From: RPQJ01 sp963700045
GTDB lineage: Bacteria; Pseudomonadota; Gammaproteobacteria; Steroidobacterales; Steroidobacteraceae
DNA: 64,000 bases
NCBI GenBank assembly: GCA_963700045.1
Contig: CAVOWK010000011.1
Location: forward strand, 145,846-209,845
Direction of reading: 5' to 3'
The notes under the pieces: generated by a model
Databases searched by the model: none
What the model saw: the letters and a program-made list of their open reading frames with translations, nothing else
Told to the model about the DNA's origin: nothing
Made by a program: the position numbers and the translations under genes
Shown: one piece after another, positions 35,056-44,927 of the stretch
Layout: each line of letters opens with the position of its first letter
How positions within the stretch are numbered: position 1 is the stretch's first letter

Positions 35056-35711
35056 AGGGGCACACGGCGCTGATTGCCGGTGCCACGGGTCTCGTGGGCG
35101 GCGAATGCCTGCGCCTGCTGCTGGACGACGCACGCTATTCGGCGGTCACGATCGTCACGCGCCGGCCGCTCGGCGCCGCCGCGCGTCACCCGAAGGTTCG
35201 TGAGGTGGTCGTCGATTTCGACAGGCTCGATGCGGTGCGCGCGGACCTGCGTGCGGAACACGTTTTCTGCGCGCTCGGCACGACGATCCGCAAGGCGGGA
35301 TCGAAGGTGAAGTTCCGGGCAGTGGACTTCGAGTATCCGCGGCGCTTCGCGCAGCTCGCGCTCACGAACGGCGCACGACACTTCTCGCTCGTGAGCGCGC
35401 TCGGCGCGAGCACCTCGTCCGCCTTCTTCTACTCGCGAGTCAAGGGCGAGCTGGAAGATTCGCTGCGCGCGATGGGTTGGCCGAGCCTGTGCTTCGTCCG
35501 GCCGTCAGTCATAGCGGGGGCTCGCCAGGAGTCGCGCCCCGCCGAGCGCATCTCCGGGCACCTGCTGCGTTTCGCACCACGCGCATGGCGCCCGGTGCCG
35601 GCGACGCAGATAGCGGCCGCGATGATCGCAACCGCGCTGCGGGCACCCAAAGGCGTGACCACGATCGAATCACGGGACATCCCCGTGGCGGCGACTGCTA
35701 CGGCGTCGTAG
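35052..35711 (+). CDS. NAD(P)-binding oxidoreductase-like protein (HTATIP2/YbjT type)
   Basis: This 219-residue atypical SDR carries the NAD(P) motif GATGLVGGE near residues 10-18. It also has TRRPLG after beta-2, FCALGTTIRKAG, FSLVSALGAS and YSRVKGELE with the Tyr-x3-Lys pair. It resembles HTATIP2/TIP30-like and YbjT-like proteins with NADP-binding but little known activity. The GTG at 35052 overlaps the M16 stop (GTGA), so it is translationally coupled to the peptidase pair although no functional link is evident. Its last 14 bases overlap the convergent DUF1330 gene. Confidence 0.8.
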   Translation: MKGHTALIAGATGLVGGECLRLLLDDARYSAVTIVTRRPLGAAARHPKVREVVVDFDRLDAVRADLRAEHVFCALGTTIRKAGSKVKFRAVDFEYPRRFAQLALTNGARHFSLVSALGASTSSAFFYSRVKGELEDSLRAMGWPSLCFVRPSVIAGARQESRPAERISGHLLRFAPRAWRPVPATQIAAAMIATALRAPKGVTTIESRDIPVAATATAS

Positions 35712-36112
35712 GTGTGGTTGCGATCAGGCGGGAGTCTTCGAGCGCTGCCGTCCGGTGCACCGTGATCGCCTGGTAGTCGGGATCGCCGATCATCCGCAGG
35801 AACGCCTGCTTCGACGGATACTGCACCAGCAGCGCGTCGTCCCAACGCTCCGTCGTCGGGCCGAGCAGGACTGCCCTGGGGTGAGCCCCGCCAGATGACA
35901 TGGCCGCCCGCCGAGGTCACGAAGCGAAGCGCTTCCCTGGCGTAACGTGCGTAGGCTTCGCTGCCGCTGCACGGGTTGGCATCGCCCGGCGACCGGTACT
36001 GCGCCCTGTCCCGGAATCGCAGCAGATTGATCATCACGATCGGGCGGTCGTCCTCGACCACGGCCAGCTGGGCGCTTACCTGCTCTACGAACGATTCCAT
36101 CGGGTTGCTCAT
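35698..36112 (-). pseudogene. DUF1330 family protein, frameshifted by one extra base
   Basis: The first part from the ATG at 36112 reads VEDDRPIVMINLLRFRDRA and SEAYARYAREALRF to GGHVIWRG. The rest, AVLLGPTTERWDDALLVQYP and HRTAALEDSRLIATT, is in another frame. Together they make a normal 137-residue DUF1330 protein (ferredoxin-like fold, function unknown). The switch lies in 35875-35891, where CTGGGG and GCCCCG runs occur; length 415 is 3n+1. A sequencing error in a G/C run is as likely as real inactivation. Confidence 0.8.
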
Positions 36113-36154
36113 CGTGTTCTGCCAAGGGTTGTGAGCCGCTCTGGCTGCCCGGGG

Positions 36155-37834
<1,680 letters not shown>

Positions 37835-37890
37835 TCCTTCGTCCCCCACGATGCGACTGGCCATTGTAGCCTGCATCGCCGGCGCAAGAC

Positions 37891-38847
37891 TCAGGCGGGC
37901 AGGCTGGCGATCAACGCCGCGAGCTTCCGTGCGTCCTGATCGAAGGCGCGGATTCCTTCCGCGAGCTTTTCCGTGGCCATCGCGTCGTCGTTGTGCAGCC
38001 AGCGGAAAGCCGGTTCGTCGAGGGGCATGCGCTCGATCGAACGCGCCTTTGCGGCGGCGACGGTGAGCCTCGGTTGGACGTCACCCGGGGTCGCCTCGAG
38101 CTTCGCCAGCAGGTCCGGGCTGATGGTGAGCAGGTCGCAGCCCGCAAGGTCGAGGATCTGGGTCGTCTTGCGGAAGCTCGCGCCCATCACCTGCGTGTCG
38201 TAGCCGAACTTCTTGTAGTACTCGTAAATGCGGGTCACGGAGGCCACGCCCGGATCGTCCGTGGCAGCGATGTCCTCCACGCCACGTGCCTTCCTGTGCC
38301 AGTCGTAGATGCGACCGACGAATGGCGAGATCAGCGTCACGCCCGCATCGGCGCACGCCACGGCCTGCGCAAAGCTGAACAGCAGCGTGAGATTGCAATG
38401 GATGCCGTCGCGTTCGAGGCGCGCGGCGGCACGCACCCCTTCCCAGGTGGCCGCGATCTTGACCAGCACCCGGTCGCGGGGAATGCCGGCGGCTTCGTAC
38501 AGTGCAATGAACCGGCGTGCCTTGCGCTCGGTCGCCGGCGTGTCGAAGCTGAGTCGCGCATCGACCTCGGTCGACACGCGCCCCGGCACGAGTGCGAGGA
38601 TCTCGCGCCCGAAGCCGATGCAGAGCTGCTCCATCACCGCATCGCTCCAGCCCGGTCCGGACCGCGGGCCCGCAGCGGCGACCGCCGCCTGGACAATGCG
38701 GGCGTAGCGAGGGTCCTGCGCTGCCTTCAGGATCAGGCTCGGGTTGGTGGTCGCGTCCTGCGGCCGGAACTTCGCGATGGCGTCGATGTCGCCGGTGTCC
38801 GCCACGATGACGGAGTGCCGGCGCAGGGACTCGAGTTGGCTGCTCAT
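37891..38847 (-). CDS. tal: Transaldolase
   Basis: This 318-residue transaldolase interconverts sedoheptulose-7-P plus glyceraldehyde-3-P with erythrose-4-P plus fructose-6-P. The Schiff-base Lys lies in RVLVKIAATWEG. DATTNPSLILKA near residue 32 and NLTLLFSFAQAVACADAG and SPFVGRIYDW are family signatures, and GASFRKTTQILDLAGCD completes the pattern. Length matches the enterobacterial TalB type. It begins 22 bases after the phosphoketolase stop, so the two genes form an operon: phosphoketolase needs pentose-phosphate pool recycling. The start at ATG 38847 is chosen because the family N-terminus begins with the Leu-rich SQLESLRRHS. Confidence 0.93.
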   Translation of the reverse strand: MSSQLESLRRHSVIVADTGDIDAIAKFRPQDATTNPSLILKAAQDPRYARIVQAAVAAAGPRSGPGWSDAVMEQLCIGFGREILALVPGRVSTEVDARLSFDTPATERKARRFIALYEAAGIPRDRVLVKIAATWEGVRAAARLERDGIHCNLTLLFSFAQAVACADAGVTLISPFVGRIYDWHRKARGVEDIAATDDPGVASVTRIYEYYKKFGYDTQVMGASFRKTTQILDLAGCDLLTISPDLLAKLEATPGDVQPRLTVAAAKARSIERMPLDEPAFRWLHNDDAMATEKLAEGIRAFDQDARKLAALIASLPA

Positions 38848-38869
38848 GGCGTGCCGCTCGCCTGGTCGA

Positions 38870-41266
38870 TCAATACGGCCACTTCCAGTCGCGCTCCGCA
38901 GCACGGTCGATGCCGTGCTCGTGCGCGTACTGCCGGCACTCGATCTGCAGGTTTCGCAGCTTCTCCTTGACGTGCGCGCCGGCGACCTGCAGCCGTGGCA
39001 CGCGGTCGATCGCATCGATCGCGAGGCTGAAGCGGTCCACCTCGTTGTTGATCGCGAGCTCGAGCGGCGTGTTGATGTTGCCCTTTTCCTTGTACCCGCG
39101 AACGTGCAGGTTCGCGTGATTGTGGCGCCGGTACGCGAGGCGGTGGATCAGCCACGGGTAGCCGTGGAAGTTGAAGATGATCGGCTTGTCCGTGGTGAAC
39201 AGCGTGTCGAAGTCGCGGTCCGACAGCCCGTGCGGGTGCTCCTTCGGCGGCGTGAGCTTGTAGAGGTCGACGACGTTGACGAAGCGGACCTTGAGGTCGG
39301 GGAAGTACTGGCGCAGCAGCGCGGTCGCGGCCAGCGCCTCGTGCGTGGCGATGTCGCCGCAACCCGCCATGACCACGTCCGGCTCGCCGCCATGGTCGCT
39401 GCTCGCCCAGTCCCACAGGCCGATGCCCTTCGCGCAGTGCTTGATCGCAGCGTCCATGTCGAGGTACTGCAGGTGCTGCTGCTTGTCGCAGACGATGACG
39501 TTGATGTTGTCCGTGCTGCGCAGGCAGTGTTCGGACACCGCCAGCAGGCAATTCGAATCCGGCGGCAGGTAGATGCGCGTGACCGTCGGGCTCTTGTTCA
39601 CGACCACGTCGAGGAAACCCGGGTCCTGGTGCGTGAAGCCGTTGTGGTCCTGCCGCCAGACGGTCGACGTGATCAGCAGGTTGAGCGAGGAGACCGGCGC
39701 GCGCCACGGGATCTCCTCGCAGATGTCGAGCCACTTGGCGTGCTGGTTGAACATCGAGTCGATCACGTGCACGAACGCTTCGTAGGTCGAGAAGAAGCCG
39801 TGGCGCCCGGTCAGGAGGTAGCCCTCGAGCCAGCCCTCGAGCGTGTGTTCGGAGAGCATCTCCATGACCCGTCCGTCGACGGCAAGTTCGCCGCCGTCGG
39901 CATCCACCGGCAGGTAGTCGGCCAGCCAGGTCTTCTTGCTGGCCTGGTAGACGGCATCGAGCTTGTTCGAGGTCGTCTCGTCGGGGCCGAACACCCGGAA
40001 GTTGTCCGGATTGAGCGTCAGGATGTCGCGCAGGAACTCGCCGAGCCTGCGGGTGTTCTCGGCCTCCGATCCACCGGGTTTCTTCACGGCAACGGCAAAG
40101 TCGCGGAAGTCCGGCAGGCGCAGTGCGCGGCGCAACTGGCCGCCGTTGGCGTGCGGGTTGGCGCTCATGCGGCGCCGCCCCTGCGGCGCAAGTGCCCTCA
40201 GTTCTTCCACCAGCCGCCCGCTCGCGTCGAACAGCTCCTGCGGCCGGTAGCTCTTCAGCCACTTCTCCAGCAGCTTGAGGTTCTCCGGGTTGTTGCGGAC
40301 GTCCGCCAGCGGCACCTGGTGCGCGCGCCAGTAGCCTTCCACCGTCTTGCCGCCGACCTTCTTCGGCCCCGTCCAGCCCTTGGGGCTGCGCAGCACGATC
40401 ATCGGCCAGCGTGCGCGCACCGCCTTGCCGGTGCGACGCGCGTCCGACTGGATCCGGCGAATGTCCTGCACGCAGCGCTCCATGGTTTCAGCCATGAGCC
40501 GGTGCATCGTCGCCGGGTCGTCGCCTTCGACGAAATGCGGGGTCCAGCCGTAACCGCGAAACAGGCTCTCGAGCTCCTCGTGCGAAATGCGCGCCAGGAG
40601 CGTGGGATTGTTGATCTTGTAGCCGTTCAGGTGCAGCACCGGCAGCACCGCGCCATCGCGCACGGGATTCAGGAACTTGTTCGAATGCCAGGCGGTGGCG
40701 AGCGGGCCGGTCTCGGCTTCGCCGTCGCCGACGACGACGGCGACCAGCAGGTCCGGGTTGTCGAAAGCGGCGCCGAACGCGTGCGAGATGCTGTAGCCGA
40801 GCTCGCCGCCCTCGTGGATCGACCCCGGCGTTTCGGGCGTGCAGTGACTGCCGATGCCGCCGGGAAACGAGAATTCCTTGAAGAATTGCCGCATGCCCTC
40901 GACGTCTTCACCCTTGTTGGGATAGATCTCCGCGTAGGTGCCTTCGAGGTAGACGGGCGCCAGGACGCCGGGGGCGCCGTGTCCCGGTCCGGCGAGAAAG
41001 ATCGCATCGAGGTCGTACTTGCGGATCAGGCGGTTCAGGTGGACGTACGTGAAACTGAGTCCGGGACTGGCGCCCCAGTGCCCGAGAAGACGGCTCTTCA
41101 CGTGTGCAGGCTGCAGCGGTTCGTGCAGCAACGGGTTGTCGCGCAGGTAGATCATCCCCGCCGCGAGGTAATTGCAAGCGCGCCAGTACGCGTCGATCTG
41201 CTCGAGTTCCGTCGCCACGCCCGCTACGTTGCGTTGCGATGCCTTGCGTATTGCTTTCGTCGCCAT
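38870..41266 (-). CDS. xfp: Phosphoketolase (xylulose-5-P/fructose-6-P)
   Basis: This 798-residue ThDP enzyme splits xylulose-5-P or fructose-6-P with phosphate into acetyl-P plus glyceraldehyde-3-P or erythrose-4-P. LDAIFLAGPGHGAPGVLAP and SIHEGGELGYSISHAFGAA near 90-150 and VVGDGEAETGPLATAW (the GDG motif) are diagnostic. RQDHNGFTHQDPGF, the transketolase-like pyrimidine site, appears near residue 540, and NHANLHVRGYKEKGNINTP closes. It is full length. The start is the ATG 41266 preceded by AGGGAAG. It forms an operon with transaldolase, giving a route from sugar phosphates to acetyl-P. No acetate kinase or phosphotransacetylase gene lies in the window. Confidence 0.95.
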   Translation of the reverse strand: MATKAIRKASQRNVAGVATELEQIDAYWRACNYLAAGMIYLRDNPLLHEPLQPAHVKSRLLGHWGASPGLSFTYVHLNRLIRKYDLDAIFLAGPGHGAPGVLAPVYLEGTYAEIYPNKGEDVEGMRQFFKEFSFPGGIGSHCTPETPGSIHEGGELGYSISHAFGAAFDNPDLLVAVVVGDGEAETGPLATAWHSNKFLNPVRDGAVLPVLHLNGYKINNPTLLARISHEELESLFRGYGWTPHFVEGDDPATMHRLMAETMERCVQDIRRIQSDARRTGKAVRARWPMIVLRSPKGWTGPKKVGGKTVEGYWRAHQVPLADVRNNPENLKLLEKWLKSYRPQELFDASGRLVEELRALAPQGRRRMSANPHANGGQLRRALRLPDFRDFAVAVKKPGGSEAENTRRLGEFLRDILTLNPDNFRVFGPDETTSNKLDAVYQASKKTWLADYLPVDADGGELAVDGRVMEMLSEHTLEGWLEGYLLTGRHGFFSTYEAFVHVIDSMFNQHAKWLDICEEIPWRAPVSSLNLLITSTVWRQDHNGFTHQDPGFLDVVVNKSPTVTRIYLPPDSNCLLAVSEHCLRSTDNINVIVCDKQQHLQYLDMDAAIKHCAKGIGLWDWASSDHGGEPDVVMAGCGDIATHEALAATALLRQYFPDLKVRFVNVVDLYKLTPPKEHPHGLSDRDFDTLFTTDKPIIFNFHGYPWLIHRLAYRRHNHANLHVRGYKEKGNINTPLELAINNEVDRFSLAIDAIDRVPRLQVAGAHVKEKLRNLQIECRQYAHEHGIDRAAERDWKWPY

Positions 41267-41402
41267 GCGTGCACTTCCCTGGTTGATGAGTCTTGCCCGC
41301 AGCATCCAACAGAGTGGCGCAGGTTTCCAGCCGGAAGCACTGTCTCATGACGACGAAACGCGCGGTAACATAACTGCAATCGAATTCAGGGAGCGCCAGG
41401 CC

Positions 41403-42491
41403 ATGATTCTTTCGTCGCAGCACGCGCAAGCGAGACGGGGCAGTGCGTCGTCAGGTGGGCGCGTGGTTCGCACGCTGCTGCTGGCATCGCTCGGCGCCTG
41501 CTCCAGCGCAGTCCTGGCCGCGCCAAAGACTGACGTCGTGGTGCTCATCAACGGCGATCACATCACTGGCGAAGTGAAATCCCTGGAGTACAACCAGCTC
41601 AAGCTCAGCACGTATCACATGGGCACGATCTACATCGAGTGGGACAAGATCGCGAGCCTGCAGTCCAGCCAGTACCTGCTGCTCGAGCGCACCGACGGCA
41701 CCCGGTACTACGGCCAGCTGGTCGCAGGCGAGGGAGACTCCACGCTGCAGGTCGCTCGCTCGGTCGACGAACCGGTGGTGTCGGTCGACATGGCCGTCGT
41801 CGTGCGGGCCCAGCCGATCGAGGGCGGCGACTTCATCGACCGGCTCGACGGCTATGTCAGCGCGGGCTTCGACTTTGCGAAGGCGAACAATCGCAACAGC
41901 ATCGATCTCGCCGGCGGGCTGTCGTCCCGAACCCGGATTCGCGCCTGGGCAGTCGACGGTTCGGCCAACCTCACCGACGACAGCACCGGCGCCACCAGCG
42001 AGCGCTATCAGCTGCAGGGCAGCTACCGCCAGTTCACCAGGCTTCGCGACTTCTACCAGGGCTTCGGCGGCTTCGATCGCAATACCGAACTCGACCTCAA
42101 CCTGCGCACGTCGGTGGGTGGCGCGTATGGCCGGTATTTCGTGCAGAACAATCACTCCGAGTGGCTGGGAGTGCTGGGTCTTGCCTACTCGCACGAGAAC
42201 TATACGGGCGGCGAAGTCGTCGACAGCGTCTCGGGCGTGCTGTCCACTTCGTTCCGACTGTTCCGCTACGACTTCCCCGAGACCGACGTTGCCGGCACGC
42301 TTACGCTGCTGCCGAGCCTGACGGAGTCGGGTCGCTACCGCGCGGAGGGCGACCTGCGCGCCAAGTACGAGTTTGTCGACGACCTGTATTTCGAACTCAA
42401 GTTCTACGGCAGCTATGACAGCCAGCCGCCGTTGTCCGAGTCCGAGCAGAGCGACTACGGCATCACGACGTCGCTGGGCTATTCGTTCTAG
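41403..42491 (+). CDS. DUF481 outer-membrane beta-barrel protein
   Basis: This 362-residue protein has an N-terminal hydrophobic stretch (about 20-40, ending VLAAP) consistent with a signal peptide. A soluble beta-rich region follows (about 45-140) with VVVLINGDHITGEVKSLEY and TIYIEWDKIASLQS, as in YgdI/YgdR-type or SH3-like modules. A DUF481 barrel (about 150-362) ends in a terminal Phe (TTSLGYSF), the usual outer-membrane insertion signal. Function is unknown. GGGAG stands ahead of the ATG at 41403. It is followed by the YVTN propeller gene 25 bases later, probably in one transcript, and is divergent from the phosphoketolase gene. Confidence 0.85.
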   Translation: MILSSQHAQARRGSASSGGRVVRTLLLASLGACSSAVLAAPKTDVVVLINGDHITGEVKSLEYNQLKLSTYHMGTIYIEWDKIASLQSSQYLLLERTDGTRYYGQLVAGEGDSTLQVARSVDEPVVSVDMAVVVRAQPIEGGDFIDRLDGYVSAGFDFAKANNRNSIDLAGGLSSRTRIRAWAVDGSANLTDDSTGATSERYQLQGSYRQFTRLRDFYQGFGGFDRNTELDLNLRTSVGGAYGRYFVQNNHSEWLGVLGLAYSHENYTGGEVVDSVSGVLSTSFRLFRYDFPETDVAGTLTLLPSLTESGRYRAEGDLRAKYEFVDDLYFELKFYGSYDSQPPLSESEQSDYGITTSLGYSF

Positions 42492-42516
42492 GGCCCGGGG
42501 AGGAACGGCTCCGCTC

Positions 42517-43590
42517 ATGCGTCGATTGAACACGTTGCTGCTGCTGGTGACCGCCTGGCTGCTCGCCGGGCCCGTTGCTGCCGAGACGCTGCTCGTCGTG
42601 CGCAAGTCCGCCGACGCGGTGGATTTCGTGGATCCGGGCTCCGGCCTGCGGCTGGCCTCCGTTGCGGTCGGCCACGCGCCGCACGAAGTGAGCGTGTCGC
42701 CCGATGGCAAGCGTGCGGCGGTGACGAACTACGGCACGCGCGAGCAACCGGGCTCGACGCTCAGCATCGTTGATCTCGAGCAGCCGCAGGAGATCAGGCG
42801 TATCGACCTTGCTCCGCACACCCGTCCGCACGGCGTGGCGTGGTTTGCCGCCGACCGGATTGCCGTGACGACCGAGGGTTCACAGCACGTGCTCTTCGTC
42901 GATCCCGCGAGCGGTACGGTCGTGAGCGCGCTCGAAACGGCGCAGGCAGCCTCGCACATGGTCGTCGTGAGCGCCGATGCGCGCCGTGCGTACGTCACCA
43001 ACATCGGCTCGGGCACGACGACGGCGATCGACCTCGTCAACAGGCGCAAGCTCGCGGACATTGCCACCGGCGCGGGCTCCGAGGCGCTCGCGCTCACCCC
43101 TGACGGCCGCGAGCTCTGGGTGGCCGCACGCGCGGACGGGCACATTGCAGTTGTCGATACCGCAACCCTTGCGGTTAAGGCGCGCCTGCCGTTGTCCGGC
43201 ATGCCGATTCGGATCGGAATGACGCCCGACGGCCGCACAGCCCTGGTCACGTGCGCGGGTGCCGGGGAGATCGTGGCTTTAGACGTCTCGACGCGCGTCG
43301 AACGCCGTCGCGCCAAAGTGGCGGTCCCTGTGGCGCCCGGGGCCCGGGAGAGGCCTTTCGCCCGCATGGCTCCGGGCAGCGTGCTGCCGGTGGGGCTCCT
43401 GGTCTCGCGCGACGGTCGCAGCGCCTACGTGGCGGCCACGATGGGCGACCGCGTCGTCCAGTTCGACACCGGCACGCTCGAAATGCTGCGCACGGTCGAC
43501 GTCGGTGGCGAACCGGACGGCCTGGGCAGCACGCCGGTGATTCCGCGCGCCGTCTGCCACGGGTGCACGCCGCTGCAGGATCCGCGGTAA
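42517..43590 (+). CDS. Exported YVTN-family beta-propeller protein
   Basis: This is a 357-residue protein with a signal peptide (1-22, ending VAA) and a seven-bladed propeller of short repeats ending in patterns such as VTNYG, AYVTNIGSGTTTAIDL and LWVAARADGHIAVVD. The YVTN/TolB-like fold suggests protein or cofactor binding; no enzyme motif is visible. The C-terminus reads AVCHGCTPLQDPR; the CxxC-type pair is not a heme motif (no following His in CxxCH spacing). A GGGAGGAA ribosome site lies upstream. It is the gene nearest the hydrogenase operon but separated by 218 bases, so linkage is uncertain. Confidence 0.82.
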   Translation: MRRLNTLLLLVTAWLLAGPVAAETLLVVRKSADAVDFVDPGSGLRLASVAVGHAPHEVSVSPDGKRAAVTNYGTREQPGSTLSIVDLEQPQEIRRIDLAPHTRPHGVAWFAADRIAVTTEGSQHVLFVDPASGTVVSALETAQAASHMVVVSADARRAYVTNIGSGTTTAIDLVNRRKLADIATGAGSEALALTPDGRELWVAARADGHIAVVDTATLAVKARLPLSGMPIRIGMTPDGRTALVTCAGAGEIVALDVSTRVERRRAKVAVPVAPGARERPFARMAPGSVLPVGLLVSRDGRSAYVAATMGDRVVQFDTGTLEMLRTVDVGGEPDGLGSTPVIPRAVCHGCTPLQDPR

Positions 43591-43648
43591 ATCCCGCTGC
43601 GGCGCAGCAAGTTCAATCCTTAAGTACATTTACGATTGAGGCTTCGGC

Positions 43649-43663
43649 GGTCCGAGTCGGACC
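43649..43663. promoter_or_regulatory. 15-bp palindrome upstream of the hydrogenase operon
   Basis: GGTCCGAGTCGGACC has 7-bp arms and a one-base centre. It lies 146 bases before the hyaA start and 33 bases before the small reading frame at 43696. Both an operator and the base of an RNA hairpin are possible. Confidence 0.4.
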
Positions 43664-43695
43664 ATCCACCTGTCAAATCAGGAGGGGGACCGTCC

Positions 43696-43746
43696 ATGCC
43701 CGGCGGCTTCGCGATCCCTCACCTGGTGCGCCAGGCGGCCGCTTAG
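43696..43746 (+). CDS. Possible 16-residue leader peptide ahead of hydrogenase operon
   Basis: A very short open frame, MPGGFAIPHLVRQAAA, starts after AGGAGGGGGACC, the strongest ribosome-site match in this 218-base gap, and ends in TAG. The coding stretch contains a hairpin (CCTGG, TGCG, CCAGG, at 43723-43736). Its length is too short for confident calling and there is no homology claim. It could be a regulatory leader peptide or pure chance. Confidence 0.3.
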   Translation: MPGGFAIPHLVRQAAA

Positions 43747-43808
43747 GTGAAAGCCATCAGCCCTAACGACCGAGCTGGCGAAACGCCACTATCAAATGGG
43801 AGCACGAG

Positions 43809-44909
43809 ATGGGTCGTCAAGAAACTTTCTATGAGTTGATCCGCCGCCAGGGTATCTCGCGGCGCAACTTCCTGAAGTTCTGCTCGCTGAGCGCGGCCTC
43901 GCTCGGGCTCGCACCTCACTTCGCCGGCAAGATCGCGCACGCGATGGAAACCAAGCCGCGCGTTCCAGTCATCTGGCTGCACGGCCTCGAGTGCACGTGC
44001 TGCACCGAGAGCTTCATCCGTTCCGCGCACCCGCTGGCCAAGGACGTGATCCTGTCGATGATCTCGCTCGACTATGACGACACGATCATGGCCGCCGCGG
44101 GTCACCAGGCCGAGCAGGCAATCGCGGACGTCATGCGCGACTACAAGGGCCAGTACATCCTCGCAGTCGAAGGCAACCCGCCGCTCGGCAACGACGGCAC
44201 CTTCTGCATCCCGGGCGGTCGTCCGTTCGTGGACAAGCTGAAGGAAGTCGCCGCGGACGCCGCCGCCGTGATCGCCTGGGGCTCCTGCGCCTCCTGGGGT
44301 TGCGTGCAGGCCGCGAAGCCGAACCCGACGACCGCGGTGCCGATCCACAAGGTCATCAAGGACAAGCCCATCATCAAGGTGCCGGGCTGCCCGCCGATCG
44401 CCGAAGTCATGACCGGCGTGATCACCTTCTATGTCACGTTCGGCGAACTGCCGGCGCTCGACCGCCAGGGCCGCCCGCTGATGTTCTACAGCCAGCGCGT
44501 GCACGACAAGTGCTATCGCCGCGGCCATTTCGACGCCGGACAGTTCTCCGAGACCTTCGACGACGAAGGCGCGCGCAAGGGTTACTGCCTCTACAAGGTC
44601 GGTTGCCGCGGACCGACGACCTACAACGCCTGCTCCACCACGCGCTGGAACGAGGGCGTGTCGTTCCCGATCGGCTCCGGTCACGGTTGCCTCGGCTGCT
44701 CAGAGCCGGATTTCTGGGACAACGGGCCGTTCTACGAACGCCTCGAGACCTTCCCGCAGTTCGGCGCCGAAGCGACGGCTGTCAAAGTCGGCGCGACGGC
44801 GGCGGCGATCGTGGGTGTCGGCATCGCGGCTCACGCAGGCCTCACGGCGCTGCGCCAGGCCAAGGTGAAGCCGAACAGCCCCGTTGCCCCAGATGACCGC
44901 GTCGTTTGA
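43809..44909 (+). CDS. hyaA: [NiFe] hydrogenase small subunit, oxygen-tolerant membrane-bound type
   Basis: This 366-residue electron-transfer subunit is exported by the Tat pathway: SRRNFLK at 17-23, predicted cleavage after AHA at about 45. It carries three Fe-S clusters. Around the proximal cluster it has Cys62, Cys64, Cys65 (LECTCC), Cys160, Cys165 (GSCASWGC) and Cys194 (VPGCPP). Cys64 and Cys165 correspond by spacing to Cys19 and Cys120 of the Ralstonia HoxK mature protein, the two extra cysteines of the [4Fe-3S] cluster in oxygen-tolerant enzymes. HDKCYRRGHFD and GHGCLGCSEPDFWD bind the other clusters. A C-terminal hydrophobic helix (about 324-345) anchors it in the membrane. First gene of the operon. 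Confidence 0.96.
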   Translation: MGRQETFYELIRRQGISRRNFLKFCSLSAASLGLAPHFAGKIAHAMETKPRVPVIWLHGLECTCCTESFIRSAHPLAKDVILSMISLDYDDTIMAAAGHQAEQAIADVMRDYKGQYILAVEGNPPLGNDGTFCIPGGRPFVDKLKEVAADAAAVIAWGSCASWGCVQAAKPNPTTAVPIHKVIKDKPIIKVPGCPPIAEVMTGVITFYVTFGELPALDRQGRPLMFYSQRVHDKCYRRGHFDAGQFSETFDDEGARKGYCLYKVGCRGPTTYNACSTTRWNEGVSFPIGSGHGCLGCSEPDFWDNGPFYERLETFPQFGAEATAVKVGATAAAIVGVGIAAHAGLTALRQAKVKPNSPVAPDDRVV

Positions 44910-44927
44910 CCGAGTGGAGATCCGAAC

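Noticed and set aside
38744..41350. 868-codon plus-strand frame opposite the phosphoketolase
   Set aside because: It mirrors the high-GC third positions of phosphoketolase; no domain is visible and the minus-strand protein is complete.
43560..43590. Cytochrome c heme site at the YVTN protein C-terminus
   Set aside because: The end reads CHGC, not CxxCH.
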